From Lomentospora prolificans (lineage: Eukaryota; Ascomycota; Sordariomycetes; Microascales; Microascaceae), in contig JARFXM010000003.1 in the NCBI GenBank assembly GCA_029532625.1, forward strand, positions 3,968,001 through 4,032,000: a DNA stretch of 64,000 bases, in the 5' to 3' direction. Below the pieces are notes generated by a model. The model did not search any database. It was not told the DNA's origin and saw only the letters and a program-made list of their open reading frames with translations. Numbering within the stretch: position 1 is the stretch's first letter; the number at the start of each line of letters is the position of its first letter. Positions 37,191 to 47,947 of this stretch are shown here, one piece after another. The position numbers were made by a program, and so were the translations under genes.

Positions 37191-38209
37191 ATGATTGTAG
37201 GTATTTCTGAAACTCTCTCATATCCTCTGTTCTGCAGCGCGCTAATACCTGCTGTATCAGCGCAAACAAGCCCGCCAAAGGCGCGATTACCTCTATCGGA
37301 GGGCGCTCATTCTCAAGGAAGCTGAAATCAGTGAGAAGCGCTCGAAACTACGGAACGCCATAGCCGCAGGCCGATCGATCGACTCCTCAATTGCGCAAGA
37401 CAAATCTCTACGCAAAGATTTCCAGTATGACGAATCAAGGCAAGACCTGGATGCCAACGAGATGGCCGATCTGGACGACGAGTACCACCTCTCAGGCATT
37501 CAGGATCCCAGGATATTGGTGACGACCTCGCGCGATCCTTCCAGCAGACTTGCGACCTTTTCCAAAGAGATTAGGCTGCTTTTCCCGACGTCTATCCGAC
37601 TTAACCGTGGTAATCTCATTCTCCCGGACCTCGTCAGGTCATCCCAGGGCGCCGGCCTCACAGACATGATCCTCCTTCATGAACACAGAGGCACGCCGAC
37701 GGCCGTAACTGTTAGCCACTTTCCCCACGGCCCTACCGCTTCTTTCTCTCTGCACAACGTAGTTCTTCGTGGAGATATTCCTGGCAGTTTGCGCGGCACC
37801 GTAAGCGAGCAATATCCTCGTCTCATCTTTGACGGCTTCGAGACTCGCCTCGGTCAGCGAGTTGTCAAGATATTAAAAAACCTGTTTCCCCCAAGGGACC
37901 CGCTTACCAATAAGCAAAAATTGGGAAGCCGTGTTGTGACTTTCAAGGTTTGTCCACTCACTTCTTTACTTACTTCTACCGCGACCTGTGTCTAATGCTG
38001 GTACGCAGAATATTGAAGACAGCATCGAAGTGAGGCACCACGTCTTCGTTAAGACATCATATGATAGCGTTGAGCTTGCAGAAGTTGGCCCTCGAATGAC
38101 GATGAGGCTCTTCGAGATCCGCGCCGGCACCCTGGAGAACAAGGATGGAGATGTTGAATGGCACCTATCGCAGTACACGAGGACGGCGAAGAAGAAGAAC
38201 TACCTCTAA
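37191..38209 (+). CDS. IMP4: U3 snoRNP protein IMP4, Brix domain
   Basis: Three exons, 37191-37196, 37261-37947 and 38009-38209, encode 297 residues. Exon 1 is only six bases (ATG ATT), followed by a 64-bp intron; splicing gives MIRKQARQRRDYLYRRALIL, the conserved Imp4 start, so the microexon is well supported. The Brix domain (about residues 80-270) contains ILVTTSRDPSSRL, the RGNLILPDLVRSSQ block, the FPHGPTASFSLHNV stretch and LIFDGFETRLGQRV. Imp4 works with Imp3 and Mpp10 in the U3 snoRNP, in the small-subunit processome of the nucleolus, where it helps pair U3 snoRNA with the pre-rRNA for 18S processing. Intron 2 is 61 bp. Yeast Imp4 has 290 residues, an excellent length match. Confidence 0.95.
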
Positions 38210-39218
38210 GCGGCCGAGGACAGTTTCAGTAGAGAAGCCAGTACCATTGGGCTTCTTTGAAAAATAGTGCTAGGAGGACGGTTCCTTCGAAGCAGTCGTG
38301 GCCTATTACCCAGAAGAGCTCTTCAAAAGTCGTGACAAGGTACTCTACCAAAACTCCTTTCGCTATCCAGGCGAAGAGGGCCATCCCATTGAGCACGAAC
38401 GTCATGAGCCACCTTTTCAGCCAGCTTCGGGTGCTTGGCTCCGCTGTCCACAGTCCCCTATGGGCTATTGCCATACTTAAATGAAGGGTAGGAAGGCGAC
38501 ACGGTTCGTCATCGAATCTATTAGAGCCTCTTTAGGATGATGCACGCAGACAGGCGAGTCGCGAGTTCAGAGATAAACACCCGTCTCATTTGTATATACA
38601 CGGAATACCAACATAAATGGCATGATTTTGAGTCAATATGCATACCAACGATTCTTTCTTTATCCCGCACAACCTTGCCTGACTATTCCAATAGGCTGCC
38701 AGAGAACCCCCAGCTGTTGTGTGGCTTTCCTCTTGACATGTTTCGCATTGCCATCTTTCAAGACACTAAAAGACGGGAGAACGAGAGCGAAGGACCCTGC
38801 ACCATTTCCATTGAATATCTATTCGTACAATTTTATTACCCTCCCTCCTTTACAAAACAAGAAACGAAAGAGCGAGGTATTAATATGTACAAAGGACACG
38901 ACAGCCGGGGCAATTGGAATAGATGCAGCATCACTGGATATCGCTTTCCATCCCGCGCCTAGCTTTTTCTCCTGTTTAAACGTTTCCGGGGTTGACTTCC
39001 CTTCAAAAATTTTGCAGCCGGTCTACAAGACGCCACATTTGGCCGGCCAACATGCATTCATATCCCTCCTTTTGTTCAGAATGCCGTAATCTAGTAAAAG
39101 TGCTATAGACGGCCGCCTAGAAAGCTTGAAGAAAAAAAAGAAAGAAAGTGAGGTAGAGGCACGTTAGAAGCTGACACGCGATGAAAGCTTCGAATATTTG
39201 TTGTTGACATTATCAGAT
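38210..39218. other. Convergent 3' intergenic region
   Basis: About 1 kb lies between the stops of IMP4 and TOM70. Overlapping open frames at 38537-39089 have no recognisable domain and are treated as chance. No gene is supported. Confidence 0.45.
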
Positions 39219-41221
39219 TTACACGAGGTTCGCCGACCTCACCTTGCTTACGAGCTCAGGGTATTCTTCCTGGATCTTGAGCTGGCAAGCGGTAGCTTCG
39301 CTGTAAGATAGGGCGTTGACCATCTCAAATTCGGTGCGGGCAAGGTCCGCGGCGCGCCTGAAATAGCTGAGAGCCTCTGCAATGTTGCCTCTTTGGAGGA
39401 GAAGCTGGGCCATCGTTGCAACGGCGATATCACACTCGGGGTCGACTAAGGAAAGGTTAGCAGGTGAGGTAGCGAGCTTCAGGAGGGGAACGTCATACTT
39501 TCGAGGGCCTTTTGGCAGAGCTTCTCGGCCTCGGCACTGTCCTGCTTCATCTGGAAGATGGCCAGCGACTTGTTAACAAGGGGAAGCACATTCATCGATC
39601 CCGGGTTGTTCTTGCTTTCCAACTCGACGGCAGTTTCAAATTTCTCAATAGCCTCATTCACTTGGCCCATATCCAAGAGAAGCTCTCCGTAGTAGTTGTA
39701 GACGTCAGGGCATTTGGGGAAGTTCTTAACAGTCCTCCTAAAGGTGGCAAGGGACGAAGCCATGGAGCCCATCTTGTATTGTGTGACACCGAGTTGGATG
39801 TGGGAGAAGATGAAGTCACGGTCAAGGTCCATGGACATCTGGTAGTCCTTGGCAGCCTCGGCGAACTCACCCTTGATGAAGTGAAGCTGAGCACGGTGAT
39901 AGTAGATATCGGGGTCCTTGTCGTTGACAGCGAGAGCCGTGGTGAAGTCCTCGAAGGCCTTGTCAGCGTCGCCCTGCTCGAGCCTCATACTGGCGAGCTT
40001 GATGTGAGACTGAGTCATGGAGGGATCGAGTTCGATAGACTTGGTAAGATCGGCCATGGCATCTTCGTGAGCGCCGAGGAGACAGCGAAAAGTTCCCCGC
40101 ATGTTATAGGCTAGGCCCTCGTACTCTCCGAGATCACCCAACTCGATAGCCTTATCAAAAGCCTGCCTCGCCTCCTCATATCCTTGGCTGGTCTTCTGCT
40201 CGAGCGCACGGAGGCCGAGACGGAGCTGGTCCTTGCCGGAACCGGCAGGCAGCTCAACCGAATCTTCGAGACCAGCAGGCCTAGGCTTAGCGCGGAAGCT
40301 CACGAAGTAGTTGTTAACAAAAGTGTGGCTGGGCAGAGTCTGCTTGCGATCGGCCATGCGCTTCTGAGCCTCCTCGCTGGCGACGACCTTAAGGAGTTTC
40401 TCAACAGCATTGGCAGCGGCCTGGTTCTGGAAGTTGTCGATGATACAGGCAAGGGTGTAGCCGACGAGGGCATCACGGTACATCTTCAACTCTTCGTAAG
40501 CCTTGGCGCGGCGGTTGATAGCCTTGAGATATACGCGGTCGATGCTGAGAGCGGTCGTGGTGTCGTCGACGACCTTTTGCCACTCGGAGAGGGCACTATA
40601 GCAGGCGGCGCGGTTGGAGTAGTAGATGGGATCCTGCTTGCAAAGGATCGCCTGAGAATACAGGTCGATGGCCTTGTTATAAGACTTATCGCCGTATGCC
40701 TTGTTACCGGCTCGCTTCAATCGGTCCGCATATTCGGTACGTTGTTCCGTTGTGAGCTTAGCAACAGATTCTTCATCGATGGTGGGAAGATCATCTTCGG
40801 ATTCAACGACGGCAGCCTTGGGCTGCTCCTTAGCCGTCTCTTTAGACTCGGGCTGCGCCGTCGTATCCTTTTGCGCCTCGGCGGCCTTCCTTTCGGCCTC
40901 CTTCCTCTTACGGCGCTCCTTCTTGGAGAGGCGGGGTTCTTGGGGTTGAGCCTAGATGAAGACGCAAACAAGTCAGACGACGAAACTCGTACCGAGAAAG
41001 GTGATCACGATATCGCGAAAGGATCGTTTACTCACTGGGGAATTGAGATAGTAGACTACACCAGCACCAGTGAAGACAACAGCAACACCAGCAATTGTGT
41101 AGACGACAGCCTTGTTTTCCGAGACCCAACTCGTTATGCGATCCCAGAGACCCGAGGACTGGTCGACTGGGATGGCAACGGTCGGTTGACCGGGAGGGAT
41201 TGAGGGAAGGGGATTGGACAT
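39219..41221 (-). CDS. TOM70: Mitochondrial import receptor Tom70
   Basis: Three minus-strand exons, 41221-41036, 40951-39499 and 39445-39219, give 621 residues, against about 617 in yeast. An N-terminal membrane anchor (about residues 38-59, AVVYTIAGVAVVFTGAGVVYY) leaves a large cytosolic part. After a charged Lys/Glu-rich linker come tetratricopeptide repeats, starting RAGNKAYGDKSYNKAIDLYS with the clamp-type YYSNRAACY, and continuing to the C-terminal repeats (for example EALSYFRRAADLA). Tom70 sits in the outer mitochondrial membrane, docks Hsp70/Hsp90 through the N-terminal clamp and receives carrier-type precursors for the TOM complex. Introns are 84 and 53 bp. The third exon completes the last repeat (ALE|IDPECDIAVATMAQLL). 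Confidence 0.95.
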
Positions 41222-42213
41222 GATGACTATTTAAAGAGAAAAAAAAAATACGATTCCTGATAACAAAGAGTTGATCAAGGTTCGCCAAGAAGGAAGGAAG
41301 AGAAAAAAGGGCGTAGAAAGTATTGAGAATAACCTCAATGGGAGATGACTATGGAGAGTGAAGATAAATTTTCCACAGATAAAATCATCAAGAAAATCGT
41401 GACGCGAGTAGTTCCGTCAGCCGAGCTTTGCTAGTACTAAAAAAAAAAGCCCAAGCTCTTAAGGATTCAATCCAAACCATTGATTACAACTCCTCAGCCA
41501 AGACTCGAGACAGGTCCAGTATTTTAGCGGCTCATGCCACTATCAAATTTGTTTACGGCCAGCAATATCACACTGTGCACTCAGCAGGGATATTACTAAG
41601 ATGGTCTGACATATCATGGTTGGCTTGCTCGAGTGCTCCTTCCTCCAAAGGCCAATCACATTGCTTTGATTTACTGTAGTATGCTTTCACCAGTCCATAG
41701 AGGAGAGGCATCACAAGCCTCGGATGAGAAAGCTAAAGCTCTTTTGCTAAATTCCTGATCTTGTAGCTAGAGCATGTTTGACCCAAGTAGATGGAATAGC
41801 GACTGCCCTAATAAGAAGCAGAGTAAAACAGCCTAGTCAGAAGCTTCGGGTGCCCCGGGTATTGCAGAAGTGAGCATCACTTCAGCTCTCCAAGAAGACG
41901 GGTGTCAGAGGCGACTTGCAGCTGGCCTGGTTGATTCGGGGGATTCTTCAACCACACGTGCTGATATTCATAAATCTCGCCCTTTGGAAGCTCCATCAAA
42001 CTCATTTTCAGGAGTTTAGCACTAGAAACAAGACCGCCTAGCAAAGAGCCCACTAGGGAGAAGACTAGGTTGTTACTGTGAGCATCTTCATATCAGGGAA
42101 GAGCATATCTATATTGTGAAGAGTGGATAGAGGGTAACGGCTCTGAGGAGAGTCTTCTGATCGGGCATCACCCTCTTTGCGACATTCCCGGTAATACTTG
42201 CAGCCGCGGCGTC
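41222..42213. other. Intergenic, about 1 kb
   Basis: This is the TOM70 promoter side and the 3' side of the aminodeoxychorismate-lyase-like gene. It is relatively AT-rich, with A runs near 41247 and 41441. No supported gene or recognisable transposon was found. Confidence 0.45.
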
Positions 42214-43090
42214 TCAGGTCCTTTTAGCTTCAAACTTGCCCAAGATGAATCCCTTTGCGCCATTGCTCAACCAAATCAACTCGCCGTCCACGATCGAACT
42301 AGCCTGGACCATCTCCTCAACTGCATATCCACTAATAACCTCAGTTAGCAAAGACGAACCCCGGTAGTCAGAGGGGAATCCGAAAGCATAAAACATACCT
42401 CTCTATAGCCCACCTCCTCGTGGTCCCGTCCTGTCCACCGCTATCCCCCTCTAGCCCCCACCTCACCCTCACCGGCGGCGTCACCCATCTTCCTCCTCTC
42501 CAGAAATACGGCGTCGTCAGACTCGCCTCCATGATACCCCCATCGTCAGCAGCCAGCAACACCTCCTTCGGATCGCCCACCTTGATTCCAGCCCTCTCCA
42601 TTGCCCCATTGTACATCTCCCGCTTCGTCGTCTTGTAATGCGTGTATGCCGACTTCTCGGTTCCGGCATCATCAAGCACAATAGTATATCTCGGCGCAGC
42701 CTTCTCTTCCTCCGGAGCCGCAAGCCTCTTGGGAAACAGATCCTCCGCCGTCCTCTCCTTCTCGTCGGCAATCCCGACTTCAAGTTCTCCTTCTTGGTCA
42801 ATAAGGATCCGCACTCGGGCCGGCTTGCCGTCTTTTCCCTCGGCCGTGACACCTTGCAAAGCCGTCGTCTCCAGCCGCGCCAGCCCCGCATCTCCCGATA
42901 AAACAGCCGTGGCCGCGTCCCAGCCCCAGTACGTCGAGGCCCGTAGCATCCGATCACGGTGGAAATCTAGCATGTAGCATGGAGAAGCCCGGCGATAGTT
43001 CCACCCGGCGTGCGCAAAGTCTGGGTTGTTGTGGAGCGCTTCGAGCTTCACATCATAGCGAAGTGAGGTAAAGATCTTGAATGGGGCCAT
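42214..43090 (-). CDS. 4-amino-4-deoxychorismate lyase-like class IV PLP enzyme
   Basis: Minus-strand exons 43090-42399 and 42331-42214, joined over a 67-bp intron, encode 269 residues. The N-terminus (TSLRYD, then CYMLDFHRDRMLRASTYWGW) and the middle HYKTTKREMYNGAMERAG fit the fold-type IV PLP family, with the lysine of the HYKTT block the likely Schiff-base residue. EVLLAADDGGIMEASLTT resembles the conserved E-x-S cofactor-phosphate region, and RGGRWVTPP plus GTTRRWAIE|SG complete it. This pattern matches the fungal counterparts of yeast Abz2, which converts aminodeoxychorismate to p-aminobenzoate and pyruvate for folate synthesis. Other class IV members (branched-chain or D-amino-acid aminotransferases) remain possible. 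The dihydrofolate synthase gene lies elsewhere in this window, so two folate-pathway enzymes are present. Confidence 0.72.
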
Positions 43091-43604
43091 TTTGCTCGCA
43101 GCGAGACCGTTTGAAGAGTGAATGCGCGCGTTGTGGAATCGTGCGAAACGCCAAAAAGATGGCCAACGTGTGAAATAGCGTGCAATTGGCGGTGTTGTTC
43201 TGGTTTCGATTCGAGAGAAGCTTATTATTACATTTAAACGTATTTTTCGGGTCTGACATCCCCGCGACCAACCGATCTATTCGTATATTCCTGCGCTTAT
43301 GACTCAACGGCGACGCAATAAGCTACGGGGATGAGTTCCGCCGGCCATGGTATGGTATCTAGAAACGCCTCGCTTTCCCGTGAGCCACTCACTGTCGATC
43401 ACTGCGTGGGGAAGAGGAACTGCTGTCTTCTGCCTGGAATTTTTTTTTTTTCATCTACCTGTACCATGCTGTCTATATATGCTATGATCCTCGGATGAAA
43501 CAATGACAAGACCGAAACCGATCCAAATGCTCCTTTGAGATGGTATATACACACGCTCCTGAAAGTGGGAGGAAATACAATGCCGTCCGTTTTCTTCTTA
43601 CACC
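43091..43604. other. Short intergenic spacer
   Basis: About 0.5 kb lies between two minus-strand genes, holding the lyase-like promoter and the GH47 3' end. A T run occurs at about 43440-43451. No gene is seen. Confidence 0.5.
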
Positions 43605-45406
43605 TCATTGAATCTTCAAGCCTGGCTTGGGCCTCCTGAGTGGATGGGCCTCAGTGTTGAAGACGTAGTCATCCAGGCTGATAACATCAGGCGGAGAGAA
43701 GATGAGATAAAAATACTTGAGCGTTTCGGAGAACCAGAAGCTCTAAATCACTAATTAGCCTCTTGAGAAGAGCCTCGTTCGCATTCAGGGCTAGAAGTTG
43801 CCCTTACCTCCATGGAGTCGAGCTTCCGCGTCGCTCCGGTTTCTTTGACATCAGCAATGGCCGAGTTCGCCAGGGGCGTCTTGGTTGCAGTCTCGATCGC
43901 CTTGAACATTCTCCACGCAATGTCGAGATACTCCTCCTTGCCCGTGATGCGGTAGGCGTAGAAAATGCTCTCAATCGCTTCCGGTCGGAGAATATATCGA
44001 GGGTCCTTGACCCATTCGAAACCCTCTGGCAATTCCTTGCCGATTGTCTCTGAGGGTTCCTCCTCGACGTCAGACTCGCAGGGCCCGAGGCTCGTCGTCT
44101 TGCAAGGCACCAACTGGAAAACTTCCGGCATCAATCCAGTAGGGAAGCTCTCGTACGCCCAGGCGCAGCCGCGGGCAAGCTGCTCGCCGTAATCGACGTA
44201 GTCATCCCGCGAAAATATCTTGCCCGCTAGGCCATACATTCCGCCAGCAAAACAAGTCAAATGCTCACCTTCAGCGTTGAGTTGCGGCTCTGCGTTGTCA
44301 CGGAACGGCACCACTACACGACCGGAAAAGAGAAGGTGGGAAGCATTCTTGGTCAGCGGTCGGAAAAGAAGGTGATCCCTTGCGGTATCTAGAGACGCGA
44401 TCGCCATCTCCTTGTATACCGGATCTAAGCCACCCAAGAGCAGGTGCATCTTTGGCAAATATTCGTAAAGTGAATCTGCGCGGCCGCCGAGCGTAAAAGA
44501 CCGCCCCGTAGCCTTCTCTCTTCGGAAGTTAATCTCGATGGGCCACATGCCTGGGAGCATGGTCTCGTTCTGCATCTTCTTGAAAGCATCCTTGATCCTA
44601 TCAATGGCATCAAAATATTTGTCGTTTCCCGTCAGCTGCGCGAGTCGCGTAAACTCCAAGGAGAGAGTGCCAACAGCAGCGGATGCGTCGTTCTCGCCCG
44701 CCACCTGCAGGCCTTTAAGCGCACGGTCAAAATCGAGCCAGAAAGGGGGCATTCGGTTCGGGGTATCGAACGACATGTAGAGCAGGTCACCCAGTTCTAT
44801 CGCCTTAGCCAGCAGAGCAGGTTGGTGGCTCAAGTCGTAGGCGCTCAGCAGGCCACCAAGGTGTCGGATCGTCGTCTCGAATACGTTCAGACTCGAATCG
44901 CGCGTGTTCCCCCAGTCTATCTTCGCAACTGAATGGAGCGCCTGGGCAAACTCCTTAGTAAGCCCCATGATCCATAGAGTATCGAGCCCATCGACGACCG
45001 TAGCAGCCCATCCCCCAAACGTAGTCTTAGGGGTGCCAGACACAGGCGCCAGCTCATCGTACATCCATGCCAACTTTCTATACGACTTCCAGCCCCTCAG
45101 AAAGGTGGCGCGCACCTTCTCACGTCGGGCTGCCAGCTCATCTTTCGAGATGCTTGTTGGATGGTCCGCAGAGAAGGTGTGTTGTACGCGCGGGAGCTCT
45201 AGCGGTTCGCCGGTCGGGAGCGACCTGAATGACTCGACCGGGTTCGCGTGGGGGACGGCCGCCCAGTCGACGCTCGATCGGAGAAACTCGACATCGACAA
45301 GCGTATATAGGTCTTCGTTAAACCACAAGAGTGTCCGGCCGGTAAAGTAGAGGACCAGGGCCGCCGAGATGAAGAGGACGACGCGTGAGCGTCGAAATAC
45401 TGCCAT
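43605..45406 (-). CDS. GH47 class I alpha-1,2-mannosidase, membrane-anchored
   Basis: Two minus-strand exons, 45406-43808 and 43742-43605, encode 578 residues; the second exon is short and supplies the C-terminus SFWFSETLKYFYLIFSPPDV, the usual end of the GH47 fold. Without splicing the frame would end in an unrelated tail. The N-terminus (RRSRVVLFISAALVLYFTG) is a type II signal anchor, placing the enzyme in the ER or Golgi lumen. Family marks are DGLDTLWIMGL, FETTIRHLGGLLSAYDLS, GGRADSLYEYLPK, the LTCFAGGM cysteine with its partner in VPC, GLMPE, and YILRPEAIESIFYAYRITG. The enzymes are calcium-dependent and trim alpha-1,2-mannose from N-glycans. Whether it is the ER Mns1 type or a Golgi paralogue is not decided. 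The ATG at 45406 was chosen; the frame extends 14 codons upstream without an ATG. Confidence 0.9.
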
Positions 45407-46298
45407 CCTGGATCGATTCCTCCAGAGCACCGGAAACTGGCGGCTCAATTTAACCGCCTGGAGTTTCCCTTTGTGTAACAGCTCGATTTGGCAGAAAGAC
45501 GGCCATTGAAGTGAGGTAGGGAAATTGAAGAGGTCAAAGATCTAACCAGACTTTGCCCGCCGTGCCAGGCGGAAGGTTCAAAATAATATTCAATGGCTTA
45601 GGAGAGGGAGAGCCAGCCAGTCAGCCGTCCATCAATATTTGGGCTGTGGCCTCTCTAGGGATGGACGGTTCCCTGTCATTCCAGGGTTCCAGGGGTCGGG
45701 CTTGGCCTTTGCCAGCCAAGAACATTGAGCTAATAAGTTGAAACATTGATCCACCACTCTTCGGGGAACGGCGCCCAACTTTCGGACGATCAGTGGGTGC
45801 GGCAGGCTGGTCTGTTCAACAGGGACCCATCAAATTGATCCATTCATATTACAGCAAGGGAGAAAGTAGAGGATGGTCTGGTCGGCAGCCCGCCAATCAT
45901 TCGTGAGATGCGAGATCGGCCTGGCTACATGCACACTAGGTTTACACAGTCCCAATGTTCAATGCCGGTGGCATGCGGAGTGCGTTTATAAGGAGCCAGC
46001 ATCAATTCCATCACTTATCAGCGGATACCTGCTGAATCTCCGGTTCAGGGTAGCATTATACACTCTTGTAGTATGTCGGTATTTCGGGGGCAGGTGCGGT
46101 GCACATTGATGATTTTCCATCATGGTATTCATGATTGTCATTTAGTTGAGGGCTCCTGCCTTCAAGAAAAGGCCTCTCCGGGCCTTCTCGTCTATTTATC
46201 TGACTCCAACTACCACGCTTATCTCATCTCTGGATTCTCGCTTACCGATTTTTTACTTTTATCTGAGATTTTCCTCCATCTCGTCTCCAGATTTTGAC
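45407..46298. other. Intergenic, GH47 promoter side
   Basis: About 0.9 kb with no supported gene. It marks the transition toward the repeat-rich interval. Confidence 0.45.
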
Positions 46299-47100
46299 AT
46301 GGCTGCCCATCCTCTCGACAATGCGGCTCACCAGGCCCTCACTCGCAGTAAAGGTTTAGTGGATCTCGAATACACTCCTAGGCAGGGCTGGCCCATTGGC
46401 CTCAGCCTCGAGCCCTGCTTCCGCTGCGCGATCTCGGTTCATCTTAATCCCTTCATCCTTTTTATGTAGATGGTTCGGGCGGGCACGCTTGCGGCCATTG
46501 CTCGTCTACCAGCTCCGCTGTTTCATGGTTGGTTCGCCTGTCGTTTCCCTTGGATTTAGCTAACAGTTTTGCTTAGTAGATTTCTCCCGCTCTTCTAGGG
46601 TTGTTACAACATATGCTCGTCATTCGGTGGAGACTGTTCGGACTCTGGTCCTCGAGCAGGTGGCCGGCAATCTTGCTACCGCCCCCTTGGCCAAGTTTCA
46701 ATATCTTCCGCGGCTGTCCTATGGTATCTCGAAGGCTACCCTTAATTATATTGATGGGGGTGGACCTAGAGAGGTCCTGGCCCATGAGGAGCAACGCTCC
46801 CTGTGAGTTTCCCATCTTCGGCTGCGGCTGTTCTGCGACTGATTTTTCGTTTTTCCGCTTAGGTCCCTGATCTAGCGATTGCTCGTCGGATCCAAGCTAT
46901 CTCCAGGTGCCAGCCTGCGGGGTCGCCTTGCTCGTCTCAACCGTTTGGGCGCATTGATTACTTCGGGCGAAGAGCGCCCACCAGTGCTCAATATAGACTG
47001 CGAGCTTTGGCGCGTCCCGAACAGCTGGGGTCGTTCCGTGCTGTCTCTTCGCTCGAACGACACCTTGTATGCCTCTCGTCTTGGGCATCGCACCTGCCGA
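46299..47100 (+). pseudogene. Possible broken small gene, unknown
   Basis: From ATG 46299 a frame reads MAAHPLDNAAHQALTRSKG and ends at a TAG (46467-46469) after a CFRC motif. It is followed at once, in the same frame, by ATG 46470. The next part has two introns with good signals: 46528-46576 (49 bp, GTTGGT..GCTAACAG..TAG) and 46803-46862 (60 bp, GTGAGT..TAG). Spliced from 46470 it encodes 98 residues, with a helix-like middle such as VETVRTLVLEQVAGNLATAP. A different frame then stays open for about 80 codons after the last acceptor, so a longer product may have been lost by a frameshift. The position is next to the transposon cluster. I do not recognise the family; it may be a decayed gene of a repeat-associated family. 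Confidence 0.3.
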
Positions 47101-47108
47101 AAGGTTGT

Positions 47109-47121
47109 GGGGGGGGGGGGG
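47109..47121. repeat. G13 homopolymer
   Basis: A run of thirteen G on the plus strand stands at the left edge of the transposon cluster, between the possible broken gene and the copia-like protease remnant. Confidence 0.9.
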
Positions 47122-47154
47122 AAACATGGGTGAGGGAGAAACCTCCCACAAACT

Positions 47155-47575
47155 GGACACACAAAACGTCCTCCTAACAGGTGAACCCAATATGATCCTA
47201 GCCACGACGGAAGAAAAGGCTCTTATCCCTATAAAAACAAGTGTATTCTATGATACATGCGCGGCTATTCACCTATCAGGGATGAAAGCATGTTCGAATC
47301 ACTTGAATACCTTGAATCCTGCGATATGAGCATCCTCGCTGGCACCGGCACTATGGGTATCACAAGAAAAGGAACAGTCCGCATCCCGATCGAGGGGAAC
47401 CAGCGCGGGCCTTCCGTAGCAGTTCACAATGTCTACTTCAACCCAAACTTCCATACTAACATCATATCAGGCAAACTATGATATGAAGAAGGAAAAAGGA
47501 TTGACGAATTTACTGACACTCTACGGCGGGCGAGGAATAGAGCAATATTCGCGAAACCCGCGTGGGAGCCCCGCC
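47155..47575 (+). pseudogene. Copia-like retrotransposon fragment, protease region
   Basis: Two overlapping frames on the plus strand give a broken Pol-type segment: VFYDTCAAIHLS (an altered D-T-G/A-type aspartic protease motif), then, after a frame change, ILAGTGTMGITRKGTVRIPI and VHNVYFNPNFHTNIISGKL ending in a stop. The ordering of a protease-like motif, a G-x-G-T-V-x-I-P strand and an HNV-x-N-P-N-F-x-x-N-I-I-S block is typical of Ty1/copia polyproteins just before integrase. The frameshift and stop make it non-coding now. The right end merges into the Tc1-type sequence at about 47562. Confidence 0.65.
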
Positions 47576-47947
47576 AGATGCTAGATGTTATATCCACACA
47601 CACTTCCCAGATATCAAATACAAGACGATCGCAGCTACGATATCCCATGAAAGCAAAAGGGTTGAGAACCAATCCAATCCAAGGTCCGGTTACCCACATC
47701 TGATTACAGAGGAAGATAAAACTACTATCCCCAACACTATCCAGGCCAATCCACTACAAGAACCCAGATCTTCTTACCACTGTCAGCCATAAGGTCAAGG
47801 AACGATCTATTAGGATGCTTCTACGCGAAATGAACCTTCGGAAGTGGCGCCAGCGAAGACGACCTTATATCACTGAAGACTACGCTGCCAGAAGGCTCCA
47901 TTGGGCTCAGACATATCAGCATTTTAACCCCCCAGGACTGGCGATGT

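Noticed and set aside
38537..39089. Overlapping frames in the IMP4/TOM70 3' spacer
   Set aside because: Two frames overlap each other in different phases with no domain-like features; the position is a shared 3' flank.
40184..41203. Plus-strand open frame of 339 codons opposite TOM70
   Set aside because: Antisense to a well-supported TOM70 model; its composition is the mirror of the sense codons and it has no domain signal.
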